NCBI GenBank assembly: GCA_904066235.2
Contig: CAJFCV020000004.1
Span: forward strand, 4,030,001-4,094,000
Direction of reading: 5' to 3'
Length of the DNA stretch: 64,000 bases
Origin: Bursaphelenchus xylophilus
Lineage: Eukaryota; Nematoda; Chromadorea; Rhabditida; Aphelenchoididae
A program made the position numbers and the translations under genes. The stretch's first letter is position 1, and every line of letters starts with the position of its first letter. Below, in pieces: positions 48,331-59,382 of the stretch. The notes under the pieces were generated by a model. The model saw only the letters and a list, made by a program, of their open reading frames with translations, did no database searches and was not told the DNA's origin.

Positions 48331-49319
48331 ATGCCTTTGTGTCCACGTTGTGAGAAACCCGTCTATTTCGGTGAGTTTTTTTGATAATTTTATCTTACAC
48401 TGGGCCTTTAATATTGTGGAACTGGGACGATTGGGGAAAAGTACGATTGGGAAACCGAAAATTATTATTTTTGTTCGATGCAAGTGTGAAATTAGGATAA
48501 TCGAGGGTGGTGATCTCGAAAATTACATTAATTTTTTTTTGAACTGTACTTTTTTCTTATGTAATACTGTAAAGTAGTAATTGTTTTAATTTTTTTCATG
48601 AATACTTGGTTTAGGGGTTTTTGATGGTGCTGCTGTCAAATCAGCAAAAATGAATAAGATTTTCGCATTCAGCACCATCCAAAACCCCTAAATCGAGTAT
48701 TTATGAAAAAAATTCAAAAAATTACTACTTTACAGTACTACTTTTAAGTAGTACCTTAAAAGGAAAAAAGTGAAGATTCAAAAAAAATGAATGTCATTGT
48801 CGAAATCAGCGCCCTCGATTATCCTAATTTCACACTTGCATCGAAGAAAAAAAAATTATTTTCGGTTTCCCCAATCGTCTTTTTCCCCAATCGTCCAACT
48901 CCGGAGCTCCGGATATTGTTTTAGGTCGAAATTATTGATCTGAAGAATATTATGAATTTTGACAATTTATAAAAACTTTGAGGCCGAAAGTGTATATTCC
49001 ATCAAAAAAATCTCATTTTGAAACGACCTTATATCGTCTTTTATCTTATTTTAGCGGAGAGAGTGTCCTCAATTGGCAAAGATTGGCACCGTCCCTGTCT
49101 CCGATGCTGCAACGATGAATGCAAGAAGACTTTAGCTGCGGGAAGTCATTCTGAGGTAAGGAACAATTGGGTTTGGCCCTATTTTATTCTTCCATTTTGC
49201 AGCATGAAGGCAAACCCTACTGCAATCGCTGCTATGGAGCTCTTTTCGGGCCCCGCGGATATGGCCATGGTGGAGTGGAGTCCCATGTTTTCCTCAACGG
49301 AACCACTGGGCAAGTCTAG
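48331..49319 (+). CDS. CRIP-type single LIM domain protein
   Basis: Exons 48331-48370, 49055-49155 and 49203-49319 give 85 residues. This is a cysteine-rich intestinal protein: one LIM zinc-finger domain followed by a short glycine-rich tail. Zinc ligands are CPRC at the start, HRPC, the CCNDEC region, and CNRC. The family motifs [41 protein letters not shown] and GGVESH are all present, so the family assignment is firm. In C. elegans the counterparts are EXC-9 (needed for excretory canal lumen shape) and VALV-1; I cannot tell which this is. The 684-bp first intron is largely filled by a foldback element. AATAAA lies at 49458-49463. Confidence 0.93.
48417..48906. mobile_element. Foldback MITE family 2, copy 1
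   Basis: The sequence GGAACTGGGACGATTGGGGA near 48418 is inverted near 48905, and the two arms of about 240 bp pair almost throughout (for example GATAATCGAGGG with CCCTCGATTATC). It fills the first intron of the LIM gene. A second copy is at 57331-57785. Confidence 0.8.
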
Positions 49320-49617
49320 ACGCTAATGTACATTGAATCAGCACTCCGGTCCCCCCTTAACCCAACTCGATTCTCATGAAATACACGGAACACACGTATT
49401 TTGTTATGTCCATTCACTTTTTTGTAAGAATTTTTGTAATTTCTCGCTTGTTTAGATAATAAAACAGAGTCTAACGTGATGAGATTGGAAATTTTGGTGA
49501 GGTTATGTTATCAAAGAGGTTAATAATTGGATCTCAAAAAAACCGGGAGGGATTCCAGGAGCTGCTTTTCAAAATGATTGATAGATAACTTAAATTAAAC
49601 ATTAATTAAGAGTACCC

Positions 49618-49668
49618 CAGATATTGCACTATAGTTTTAGTCTCCTCAAGGCTTTTTCCTCCAGTACT
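49618..49668. repeat. 50-bp dispersed repeat, second copy
   Basis: This is the partner of 41411-41462. It lies directly next to the MITE that starts at 49671. Confidence 0.6.
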
Positions 49669-49670
49669 TA

Positions 49671-50118
49671 CAGGGGAAGTACCCCAAGTGCGACGCTCCT
49701 ATTTTCTTTAAATTTTGCATGCACGTCGGGCATGGACTAAATATCAATTCCTGAAAATTTTAGCTCGCGCTTTGCAAGCGCCACCGAGATATTGAACCAT
49801 CTTTGCCGCCGAGAGGGTACACTAAACGCGGAGAGCGGTCAGAGAGAAAAATTTTTTTGACCATAACTTTGCTAGTTTCGTGGGGGAAAAAGTGATTTTT
49901 TGTGGAAACGTTACCCTCTATGGTAGAAATAGGCATGAAACTTTTGGTGCCGAAATTTGACAAAGACTGTCTAATTTTCGCCAACTTTCAATCCAAAAAT
50001 CTCGGTTGTTTTTGCAAAACGCGAGCTAGGATTCATGTACTATATTTTAGAAAAAATAATTTTAAATTTGTGCCAGGTTTCATCAAAATCTGAGCGTCGC
50101 ACTTGGGGTAGTTCTCCT
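49671..50118. mobile_element. MITE family 1, full copy
   Basis: The ends CAGGGGAAGTACCCCAAGTG and ACTTGGGGTAGTTCTCCT, about 448 bp in all, are similar throughout to the copy at 28984. It lies between the LIM gene and the small membrane protein gene. Confidence 0.8.
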
Positions 50119-50279
50119 ATAAGTTGCAATTGACAAAAAAATGCTTGCCTTGTTTTCCGAGAGATCTCTCAGCGTTGCATAATTTTTCTGGCATCGATAA
50201 AAACGCTGAATTAAAGAGGGACTGCGTTAGTTTCATATAGTAATAAGAGGTATTCATTTGTCCATTCGGTAAACTCAAA

Positions 50280-50902
50280 ATGATGGAGCAACCAAAACGT
50301 GTGACTTTAAAGCAGATGTTGTGGAATGGCATCGTAAGTCTCATCATCGCTGTGAGATCAAAATATGTTTTAGTTAAAGATGGCCCTCTCCTCCGTTTTT
50401 CTCACGTTGGCGTCAAATCTCGTCCTGTCCATCGTTTTCATTCTGGCTCTTTCTGAATGCATCAACAGATCTGTAATAATTTTTATCTTCGCTTGGACTA
50501 TGGTAAGTGATTAATTTCTCTGGAAATTACCCACATTTTCAGGTTTTGCTAATTTCTGTCTTTTCCTGTGCAACTGTTGTCTTTTACTTCGACTATGTTC
50601 ATGCCAAGAATTACTTAAAAGACTGCGCAACACTCCCAACGGTGGAGTCACTGCCAAAATATTCGCTGCCAGATAACTGGGAGCCTGGCTGGCTTCGGAT
50701 TGTCAAGCGGTACATCCGATACAACAAACCAGACCAAGATGGAGTATGGTCCAATTCTGAGAAGGCATACAAATCAATTGTGAAATGCAATAACAGAATG
50801 TTAATGTTTGTGGTGTGTTGTTATACTGTCGCATTGCTTATATGTCTTTTGGTATTTGTTGTTAACAACGAACGTTGTAACACTGATGAGAATTCAGAAT
50901 AA
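50280..50902 (+). CDS. Small membrane protein, unrecognised
   Basis: Exons 50280-50333, 50374-50502 and 50543-50902 give 180 residues, with introns of 40 nt. Hydrophobic segments are VFLTLASNLVLSIVFILAL, IIFIFAWTMVLLISVFSCAT and, near the end, MLMFVVCCYTVALLICLLVF. Between the second and third is a hydrophilic loop with paired aromatic residues (NWEPGWLRIVKRYIRYNKP). It has no cysteine pattern or motif I can name and no similarity by eye to the four-helix pair at 40.8-42.7 kb. Two ATGs are adjacent; the first is taken. Confidence 0.65.
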
Positions 50903-50941
50903 ATCTAAAATTAACAAGGGAAGTACCTTGGAATTGATTTA

Positions 50942-51327
50942 CAATGGAAGTACCCCAAATGCGATCCTAGCTCGCGCTTTGCAGAAACAACCGAGATTTT
51001 TAGGTCGAAAGTCGGAGAAAAGTTGAAAAATTTTGCCGAATTTCGGCACGAAAAGTTTCATGCCTATTTCTCACACAGAGGGTACTGTTTCCACAAAAAA
51101 TCTATTTTCTTCCGCACGAAACTAGTAAAGTTATGGCCAAAAAGTGTTTTTTCTCTGACCGCTCTCCGCGTTTAGCGTACTCTCTCGGCGGCAAAGGCCG
51201 TTCAATATTTCGGCGGCGCTTGCAAAGCGCGAGCTTGAAACTTTCAGGAATTGATACTTAGTTCATGACCGAAGTGTGTGCAGAATTTAAAGAAAATCTG
51301 AGCGTCGCATTTGGGGTACTTCCCTTG
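50942..51327. mobile_element. MITE family 1, reverse copy with deletion
   Basis: The ends AATGGAAGTACCCCAAATGC and GCATTTGGGGTACTTCCCTT flank about 386 bp, flanked by TA. One end has lost the segment between the terminal repeat and GCTCGCGCTTTGC, giving a shorter derivative. Confidence 0.8.
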
Positions 51328-51512
51328 TAGGTCTAGTGACGCTTTTCTTACACTGTGATTGCTGATTTCTAGAGCGCGTTAGGCACAGAAATTTGTTTTC
51401 AAAAAGTTTGTAAAGACTTTTCCTTTTGCTTTCTGTTGTCATATAACCCAAGATTTTTTTTGCGAGAATTTTATTCACATAAAAATAAAAAAAACCCTAG
51501 CCGGAGATGTTA

Positions 51513-52370
51513 TACAGGGTGTTTCAAGAAATTCCCCGGAAAGTAATCGTCGATTTCTCGGCGCTCCGTCAAGATATCCAAAAAAATTCTTTTGCATAAT
51601 AAAGAAGACCATGGGCGGTTTTTTGCCTATTAAAATCATTTTCTCCGCCAACGCGGAAAGCAGTGTATTCGGCGGAGACTTTTGGGGACTTTTTTGGTCA
51701 TCACACCCATCTTAAACACTTTTTCATGGTTTCTGATGGTTGAAATGAGGATTGTTTGCTGATTTTTGTGTTTATCAAGCGTTCAGCGAAGGTACGGCAG
51801 CTGCTCGTCGTATCTTAACTCAGCTATGGACAAGAAATGGCCCAACACAATTCTTATGGTTTGGCAAGCATTCTCTGCAGGTGTCGTAAACCTTCAAAAA
51901 TTTTGTCGCCAATCCTTGTGACAACGTTTAGCCGTCGAGAAACAACTTGGTTCACTGGAAAATAACAAAATATTTTTTGTTTAAATTTCTCTTTGCCATG
52001 CTGTTTCGAAAATCCGCACGGTGCGCTCCGACTTTAACGACGTTGCAGCGACTGCATTTCACCGTGCAGTCGCTAAATCGGATCGCATAGCATTGTAGCC
52101 GGCCATTTAATCCATTGTGCAAAAAATTTGAAGACTTTCTGGATGCCTAAGTGTCGCAATAAAGCATTAAAAATTCGTGTGATAACCTAAAAAGCGTCCA
52201 AAAGTCTCCGCCGAATAAACTACTTTCCGCGTTGGCGGAGAAAATGATTTTAATAGGCAAAAAACCGCCCATAGTCTTCTTTATTATGCAAAAGATTTTT
52301 TTTGGATATCTTGACCGAGCGCCGAGAAATCGACGATTACTTTCCGGGGAATTTCTTGAAACACCCTGTA
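51513..52370. mobile_element. 858-bp element with ~180-bp terminal inverted repeats
   Basis: TACAGGGTGTTTCAAGAAAT at the left is inverted at the right end, ATTTCTTGAAACACCCTGTA, and pairing continues for about 180 bp (for example TTGGCGGAGAAAATGATTTT). TA flanks both sides. The middle has a short stretch with GTACGGCAGCTGCTCGTCG, which might be the remains of a transposase helix-turn-helix, but it has no extended frame. Confidence 0.8.
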
Positions 52371-52435
52371 TACATGTTGAATACACAAATTTTATATTAC
52401 ATACATAATATGTTAAAAATTTCACGTTATGTAGA

Positions 52436-53957
52436 TTAGGTATGTGCAATATTAGTTCTCATGTAGTATAATCTGGTGCAGAGTCGCGAAGAAATGGGCC
52501 CCAAAAGACATCGAATGTCCAGATGAGGATGCTCTTCCAAGTAGTCGGCGATGACGTCATAGACTTGAGTTTTAGTTCGCAGAGTCCTTCTGGAACATTT
52601 AGTTTACAATAAGTAATCATAAAAGGTTCAAATAATGATAAACTTACGTCCTAGTAAAAATCAACGTCGCTAAACAGCCGCTCAATGCGAGGTAGAACCT
52701 GTCATCGTTCCATTTCTGTTTCATGGCATGGAGAAGGTAGACACTATCCTTGGAGTTCTCAATGATTTGCATCAGATTCAGCTGCTTCAATGCGTTTTGT
52801 TCGGAAATTTGTTCGGCGGTCAGCTTTGGCAAACGACGGGGTCTTCCCTGAAAAATAAAATTTTTGCATGCCTCAGGCAACATTTCTGTTTTTGAAAATT
52901 TTTGTTCGTGCTTTACGTTAGATGACAGTGTATATTCAAAAACCTTTGAGAGCGAGAGAAAGCACGGCTGCAAAGGAGCCATGTTTAGAAAAAGAGTGTG
53001 AGAAACGTGGAGGGCGGTCAGAGAGAAAAAAAATTTTGCTGATATCTTTGTCAATTTGGCGTTCAAAATTTTTTTTTGGGAAACGCAGAGCTTCTTTATC
53101 ATAAATTTATAAGACCGAAACTTTTCGTCATAAAACGCATGAGAAATTATTTAATTTTGGCGGAGATTTGGACCAAAAATTGACGTTGTTTCTACGGGAT
53201 CTTGCTCATCTTTCCTCTTGGAAGTTCGAGTAAATCGCATAGGTAATCAAACCTGTCCCAAAGCCTTACCAAACCCTTCGACCGAACATATTCTTCCTCC
53301 AGCATCTCTTGATAGTTTTCTGTTTCATCTTCAACATCTTCATCATTCGTTTGGCAACAGCAATCAACATTATTTTTGGATCTTGTGACCGGCCCTGGAA
53401 TCTCTTCAATGTCAGATTCACAGAAATCCAAATTGAAGCTGCTGCTGAGGAAACAGTCGATTCTGCTTTGATTCGGATCCTTGGCACTCAAACGCTCTCC
53501 AATTTTATACTTGATGACATCAAGTTGTTCATGGAATGCCTTTCGATTACGGAGGTTGACAGTCTTTGGATTGGTCGGCAAAATTGGGAACTTAAAGAGG
53601 GAGTATTTTATAATGTTTTATGGCTTTGCTTCGGGTCAAATTTACCCTACCAGTTGACTAAATTTCGAAAAATATAAGCAAAAAACATACAGTAGCCATG
53701 TCATCAACTCCAAGTACAACTACAACTTCCTGATCTTTGGTAAACTTCAAATCTTCCCATTCCTCCGGCTCCAATTCCTCCATTTCCCCATTTTCCACTC
53801 TTTTCATGAACAAAATTTGAACTCGATCGCTGATTGACAACTTCTGATATAAAGTGGTTTTCAAATATGGAAATCCAAACTTCTTTCTTGAGAAATTGAT
53901 CACAAATGCGGGCTTTAGAAGTTGTTGTTTGTGGGTGAAATGGACAAGGATTGGCAT
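52436..53957 (-). CDS. Unrecognised two-domain protein, paralogue 1
   Basis: Four exons (53957-53691, 53590-53270, 52847-52648, 52589-52436) give 313 residues. The N-terminal 85 or so residues (MPILVHFTHK to VVVVLGVDDM) resemble a small alpha/beta fold such as a ubiquitin- or PB1-like domain, but this is only a visual guess. A charged linker (RSKNNVDCCC, EDVEDETENYQEM) follows. The third exon begins GRPRRLPKLT, an AT-hook-like GRP core. The C-terminal 50 residues (KTQVYDVIADYLEEHPHLDI, CLLGP) are strongly shared with the gene at 55.5-57.2 kb. The second acceptor is TTAAG, a weaker choice forced by the reading frame. Family unknown; possibly nuclear. Confidence 0.62.
52880..53200. mobile_element. 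MITE family 1, old copy in intron
   Basis: GAGAAACGTGGAGGGCGGTC, AGAGAGAAAA, CGAAACTTTTCGTCAT and TTGACGTTGTTTCTACGGGA are diverged pieces of the family, in the right order. The copy sits in the third gap of the gene at 52.4 kb. Confidence 0.5.
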
Positions 53958-55490
53958 GATGTGGTAAAGTAGAAGACAGTCTTAAAAAATGAGATGTAAT
54001 ATCAATGACACTTGCTGTAAATTAATATCGCACACCGCAAAAAAATACAAGAGATAAGCCATTGGAAGTAACCGTTGTAATCATCATACCGAGAATATTT
54101 TATTAGTACGATATTTATTTTGCTATACTTTTTGGCAACACATTCTGTACAAGAGACTGGATAAAGAAGTCAGATAAAAGCAAAAAGATACAAAAATTTT
54201 CGAAATCGGAAGCGGTCCCAAGACAAGATTTTATGGATTTTTTTCTCGGCGATTTGTGGGTGATACTACTCCCGCTCGAAAGCTTGAACAATTTGTCGCT
54301 GACGTCGTTAGTGCAAAACGGGAAATCGTCGCGGCAAATTTAGAAAAATGAACAGTGCGGATTGCCCGAACCCTCGAGCTCGACTTGTAAATAATTGATT
54401 GAGGGCCAAATTTATATCCAGAAATGCTTTTTGGGGCATCTAATTGATATATCCTTCAACTGTACAAAGAAAGCAGTCTATTAGAGTCACAAAAATGTAA
54501 ATTAAAATCCAGAAGCTTGATTTTATTGATTTCTCCAAGCCTTCCAACATTGTAATGGGCAGAGCCCCTTTTTAAATTCCTCTTATATCCTGGTGCGACA
54601 CAAAGATTTCGCAACCAGCAACGTTTCCTGAAGGTGTCCCTTGTTTTCAAAAATTTGGATCTTAAACAGTAACGGTACAGAAGGAGGGTCACGGCCGTTG
54701 TTTTTTTATAACATGGTCCCTCTCTTCGAGGATACAATTTTTTATATACTATACTTTTACGCTAAAAAGTGAATCCTGTTCTTCTTTTTCTTGTTCCGGC
54801 CAAAATTTTTAATTTCAACCCGGTTTGCAGCAGAGAGAACATGTGGAATGAAGATAGCCGTTGAGACAAACGCATCTCCTGCAAGATCCGCTTTTATATC
54901 GATATTTAAAGTTGGCCTGCTTTACTGTAATCAGTGGAGCTTCTTGAAAAAATTCAGCAGATTTTGTAATGTCCACGGTTATTTTTCCAAAGGAGATCCT
55001 GAGTTGGCAAAGATCAAAGTTCGATCGCTATTGTAACGCCTTCCATTTTGCAGTGAGCGACGTTTCCCCATTGAGCATCAAAATGTGCGAACTTTCGGAG
55101 ATAATGATCGGACACCCGGTTCGGGGGCACAAAAGAAAAAAAGACCCTCCCGGAAGATTGTGCGGACACCAAAGGGGCGCCACAAAAGTTAAAGATTCAA
55201 TGTCATTTTTTTTTTGTTTTTGAATTTCTAAGCTTGTTGCATTCCAGCGATTCTGTTTTGAAATGTTTTGCTATGATTAATAGAGAATGGTGAAGGTCCT
55301 GGAAATGGTAAAGGTTTAAAAATAATGATAAAAAATGGGAGTTAGCATATAGAAAAGAAAAAACAATAAAAAATTTATTTTGAAGTTTACATTTTTTTGG
55401 CTACAGCACAGTAGTTTTTACATTAAATAAAACTAAAAAAATCACTGGGAAAATTAGAATACAAAAACTTTAAAAAATTTAAAAATCAAG
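53958..55490. other. Intergenic between the two paralogues
   Basis: Nothing recognised. A 93-codon minus frame at 54456-54737 is basic and low in family features, and I do not accept it as a gene. Confidence 0.4.
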
Positions 55491-57217
55491 TCATGACATT
55501 CGCTTGTTTTTCAAAGCCCTCAGCCGATTCGGGAGCCGAGGATTGTTGGGTCCCAAAAGTTCGTTGATATCCAGGAAATCAAAGTCACTGAGATAGCCCA
55601 CAATGACGTCATAAATCTCATTTTTGGTCCACAATGTTGTCCTGAATTTAGATTTAGATAACTTTTCAGCCAATGAATTTACTCACGTCTCACGTGTGAT
55701 ATGATCAGCCAAACAAGTGGCGAGATCCTGATAAGTTCGAGCATCGATTTTCTTTTCTTCAATGTCTCTGAGAAGTCTATCCGCTCTATGTTTTTTGATA
55801 ATATCGAGAAGCTTGAATTTCATCAACTTATCTTGGTCTTCAACTTGAGCTGGAGTTAGCGAGACGGGACGTTTTGGAGTGGCCTGAAATTAATTTTCAT
55901 CATTTTTATAAAAGCAAAAAAAGTTTTCTATGTGGGATTAGCTTTTCGGAAAATCTATGGTGCAGTTAAACAAGAACATACTATCTAGGGCCTACCATCA
56001 TAAATCCAAAATAAATATCACAACTTGTCATCTAGAAAAAATTCGACCAAAAATTTTCATATTTTTGAACATTCACATTCCCCAAAACGACCGTAAACCG
56101 GCTTCCTATAACTAAAATTTTTTACTCCAACGATCACAAAGGTGTCTTCTAAAATCGTTTGTCATGGAAATGCCACACATTATCATACCGACTAATCCCT
56201 GTACAACAAACTGCCATTGAACCAAAACCAATGTTTTTCCTGCAATTTCTGCCCCTAGAGCCAAATTTAAAAATAAAACTCCGCACAGCGAACCTCCTCT
56301 ATTAAAAATTAGTTTTTTTGTCCTCTAGCATTTCGCTGTACATGAGTTCGTTCCCCTATATTAAATTACTCACCAACTCCCTATACTTTCGAAGCTGTTC
56401 TTGAGATCTGGATGTTTCTGGCTCGTTGTTCTCAACCTCATCGACCTCCATGGTCCTTTCTGGTGCTTCGTTGGTTGTTTCTTCCGCCTGTGATCTCAGC
56501 CCCTCTCTCGTTGGGCGCCTACCCGGGCTCCAGAAGCCGTCCGGCACCCTGACGTCGACTGTTTTGGTGGGACTTTGGTTGGAATGCTTCCACAATTCGG
56601 GGAGCTCCTCTTTGATCTTATCGAGACGGTCTTTGAACTTCTTCTCCTTCATGGTGAGCTTGCCCACATTTCCTTTTTTTGGCCGCTGAATAATAACAGA
56701 GTAAATTTAATAAAAGCGGAGTTAAAAAGCAGGCCTAGCAGGGCATCTGAATGCATCGAGATTAAGATGAAATTTTGCGCCTCCAGTGGATAGCGCGGGC
56801 TAGCAGCAAAAACCATATCCGCAAAACAGAGTGTCACGATTTTCCCGGCATTATTCACTCTGCATAGTGCGATCTAAAGATCTCATAGACTCTCACAAAG
56901 TTTTGACTGCCATTTTCGGCAACGTCACCAAAAAAATGAGCCCTTACGTATTTTGCGTACAATCCAAAATAAACTTCAACGATATCAGCCCTCTCGAATC
57001 TGGCGCTGTCCCATCTGTCTTTGTTTACGTCTTCCATGATACCGTTTTCTTCTATCTTCCTCACAAAAAGCGGCTCGACTTGATCACTCAGCCCCATCTT
57101 CTTTTGAATAAGTCTCCGCACCGACGGCAATCCAAATTCTCGACTCGGCATGTGCAAAACAAAGGCGTCCGTCAACTTCCAATCGTGGCGTTTAATAAAA
57201 TAAACTTCAATCGGCAT
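55491..57217 (-). CDS. Unrecognised two-domain protein, paralogue 2
   Basis: Four exons (57217-56948, 56685-56374, 55883-55687, 55641-55491) give 309 residues with the same splice phases as its neighbour. The N-terminal part (MPIEVYFIKRHDWKL to DIVEVYFGL) aligns with the start of paralogue 1. The linker is proline-, serine- and glutamate-rich (SPTKTVDVRVPDGFWSPGRR). The C-terminal part holds LTPAQVEDQDKL, a helical segment (LLRDIEEKKIDARTY), then TKNEIYDVIVGYLSDFDFLD and LLGPNNPRLPNRLRAL. ATG 57217 was chosen because it aligns with the ATG of paralogue 1; the exon's acceptor lies about 34 bp upstream. Function unknown. Confidence 0.65.
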
Positions 57218-57330
57218 TGCTTGTGGATTGTTGAAAGTTGTCAAGTTTAAATCGCTCTGAAATGAGGGTAAACTTTTTGAATTGATACTTAAATTTTTTT
57301 GAAATCAACAAAATTCACGGAAAATAGCTG

Positions 57331-57785
57331 ACTTGGAACTGGGACGATTGGCGAAAAAGACGATTGGGGAAACCGGAAAGTATTATTTTTCTTCGATGTC
57401 GAAATTAGGATAATCGCGGGTGCTGATTTCGAAAACGATATTCATTTTTTTTTGATAGTTACTTTTTTTCGTAAGTAGTAATGTAAAATAGTAATTTTTT
57501 GAATTTTTTCATGAATACTCGATTTGGGGGGTTTTCGTTGTTGCTGCTTTCAAATCAGAACAAATGAATAAGATTCTCGAAATCGGCACCATCGAAAACC
57601 CCTAAATCGAGTATTTGTATAAAAAATTCAAAAAAATACTACTTTACAGTACTACTTAAGGAAAAAAGTAACTATCAAAAAAATGAATATCATTTTCGAA
57701 ATCAGCACCCCCGATTATCCCAATTTCGACACTTGCATCGAAGAAAAATAATACTTTTCGGTTTCCCCAATCGTCCAACTCCGAG
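57331..57785. mobile_element. Foldback MITE family 2, copy 2
   Basis: GGAACTGGGACGATTGGCGA near 57337 and CCAATCGTCCAACTCCGAG near 57785 close a palindrome of about 450 bp whose arms match those at 48417-48906. It lies just upstream of the first coding exon of the gene at 55.5-57.2 kb. Confidence 0.8.
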
Positions 57786-59382
57786 CTGACTTCCACCCTA
57801 AAATCTACAAAAGAACACCGCAAAAATCGATAAAAATCAGAGCGTCCACTTTTCGCTGTGAGAGTCAACCGATTGTTTTCCCGCGTAACACGGCGATTTG
57901 AACTCTCAGAGGAAGCGATCCGAGCGATCCTCTAACCCTCTCTGACCTCTCCGGCCGGCCATGGCCCTTTTCTTCCCTTTGTGATCTAATCTCCTCTCTT
58001 TTCGCGCAATCTCTGTTGTCCTCTCTCTTTTGCCCGATTCGGCTTCATTCCGACAGAATTTCGCAACTTATGCAAACCGAGACAGCGGTAAAAACTGACC
58101 GGCCGCACAGTAAAGAGCGCAGCGATCCAAATGAACGCCGATCCAGAGTTTTGGGGCCACTCTCGAAAGAACGCGCAGCTGCCGGCTATTGGTCTCTTGG
58201 AGGCAGACCGCCCATCCCTCCTCGAATGGCCTTGGAAGAGAGAGGAGTCACAGCTGCCGCCGCGCGAAGCGTGTCAATATACTTAACGGATCAATAGATT
58301 AACCAATAGATTAACGGGTTAAAATAAGGTCAATAAGTCATGAAAGGAAAGTTGCGTAACTAATTACGGTAAATAAAAAAACAACTCGGAAGCCTTCATA
58401 AAATGGAATTAATGGTTTTATTAATTCTATTAGTCGGAAAATGAATCTTGAATGGAAGCCAAAAAGGAGGCACTAAAACAAGGGAAGTCAGGTAGAATTT
58501 GCTCGTTAGAAACGGTGAAAATGAAAAGTCAGTCAATCCAAAACAGGAAAAAAAATTTTTCCCTTTTTGGTGATTCGTTCAAAACGAAATGTCACTATCC
58601 GATAAAACCCATTTTCTTATCTTTCTTCTTCCTTTTCGAGAAAAAGCAATTATTTCGGGCGAGAAAAGGTGCCGATAATTTTGCGACATTTCGTGCAAAA
58701 TTAAGACGAAATGTCAAAAATCAATAGCGAAGTGTCTGCTCCGGTCATTATCTCATTTTAGTAGGACGTACAGCTTACTGCTTTTCTTTTGTGAATTGTT
58801 GGATCAATTACATGAAAAAATGTGTAGTAAAAGACATTGGACTTGGTTTTCCTTATTAGACGTAAAAATCGCAACTCAAAAGCAGATGTACGCACGGGCG
58901 ATGTCAAGAAAAGAAAAGAAACATACAATTCGAAAAGCATGCTACTCAATTTGAGTAGAGAAGGAATATAAATTACTGTTGCAACGTTGCAAAATTGCGC
59001 AGTAAGTATAAAATCATCGAGACCTGAAAGAATTTAAAATTTTTCTCCTCTATAAAACCTTGAAAATTTTTACGGTATTTAATGGATCTTGAACGCCCTA
59101 AAAAGCAAAAACTGTAATTTTTAGGAATTGAAAATTTGTCAAATCTTTATCTATTTTTAGCTATTATTCTTTGCAACCATTCTTCATCATCCAAGATCCT
59201 GCCCCATTCAGTTGGCAGCTTCAAATTTCCATCGTCCCTTTGTTTTCGGCGGCCGCTGTTCGTTTCCCAGAATCAAAACAAGAAATCTGGCCGTCATTTT
59301 TGTAAGAATTGGACGTAAACCGCGGCCAGATGCTTCTTTCTCCTGTTTTTCTCACAGAAAAGTTGATTTCTTCGATTTTCAG
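57786..59382. other. Intergenic; promoter side of two genes
   Basis: About 57850-58290 is richer in C and G than its surroundings and could hold a 5' non-coding exon or the promoter of the minus-strand gene. It has a 93-codon frame (58016-58297) without features. The 121-bp repeat at 58560-58681 also lies here. ATG 59383 follows directly on a TTTTCAG acceptor. Confidence 0.4.
58560..58681. repeat. 121-bp dispersed repeat, second copy
   Basis: Partner of 8486-8606; about 95% or better by eye. Both run on the plus strand. Confidence 0.8.

Noticed and set aside
54456..54737. 93-codon minus frame between the unrecognised paralogues
   Set aside because: No domain, no paralogue and no supporting splice sites or codon pattern.
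58016..58297. 93-codon frame in a GC-richer stretch
   Set aside because: Arg/Ser/Pro-rich without domains; more likely promoter or 5' UTR sequence.
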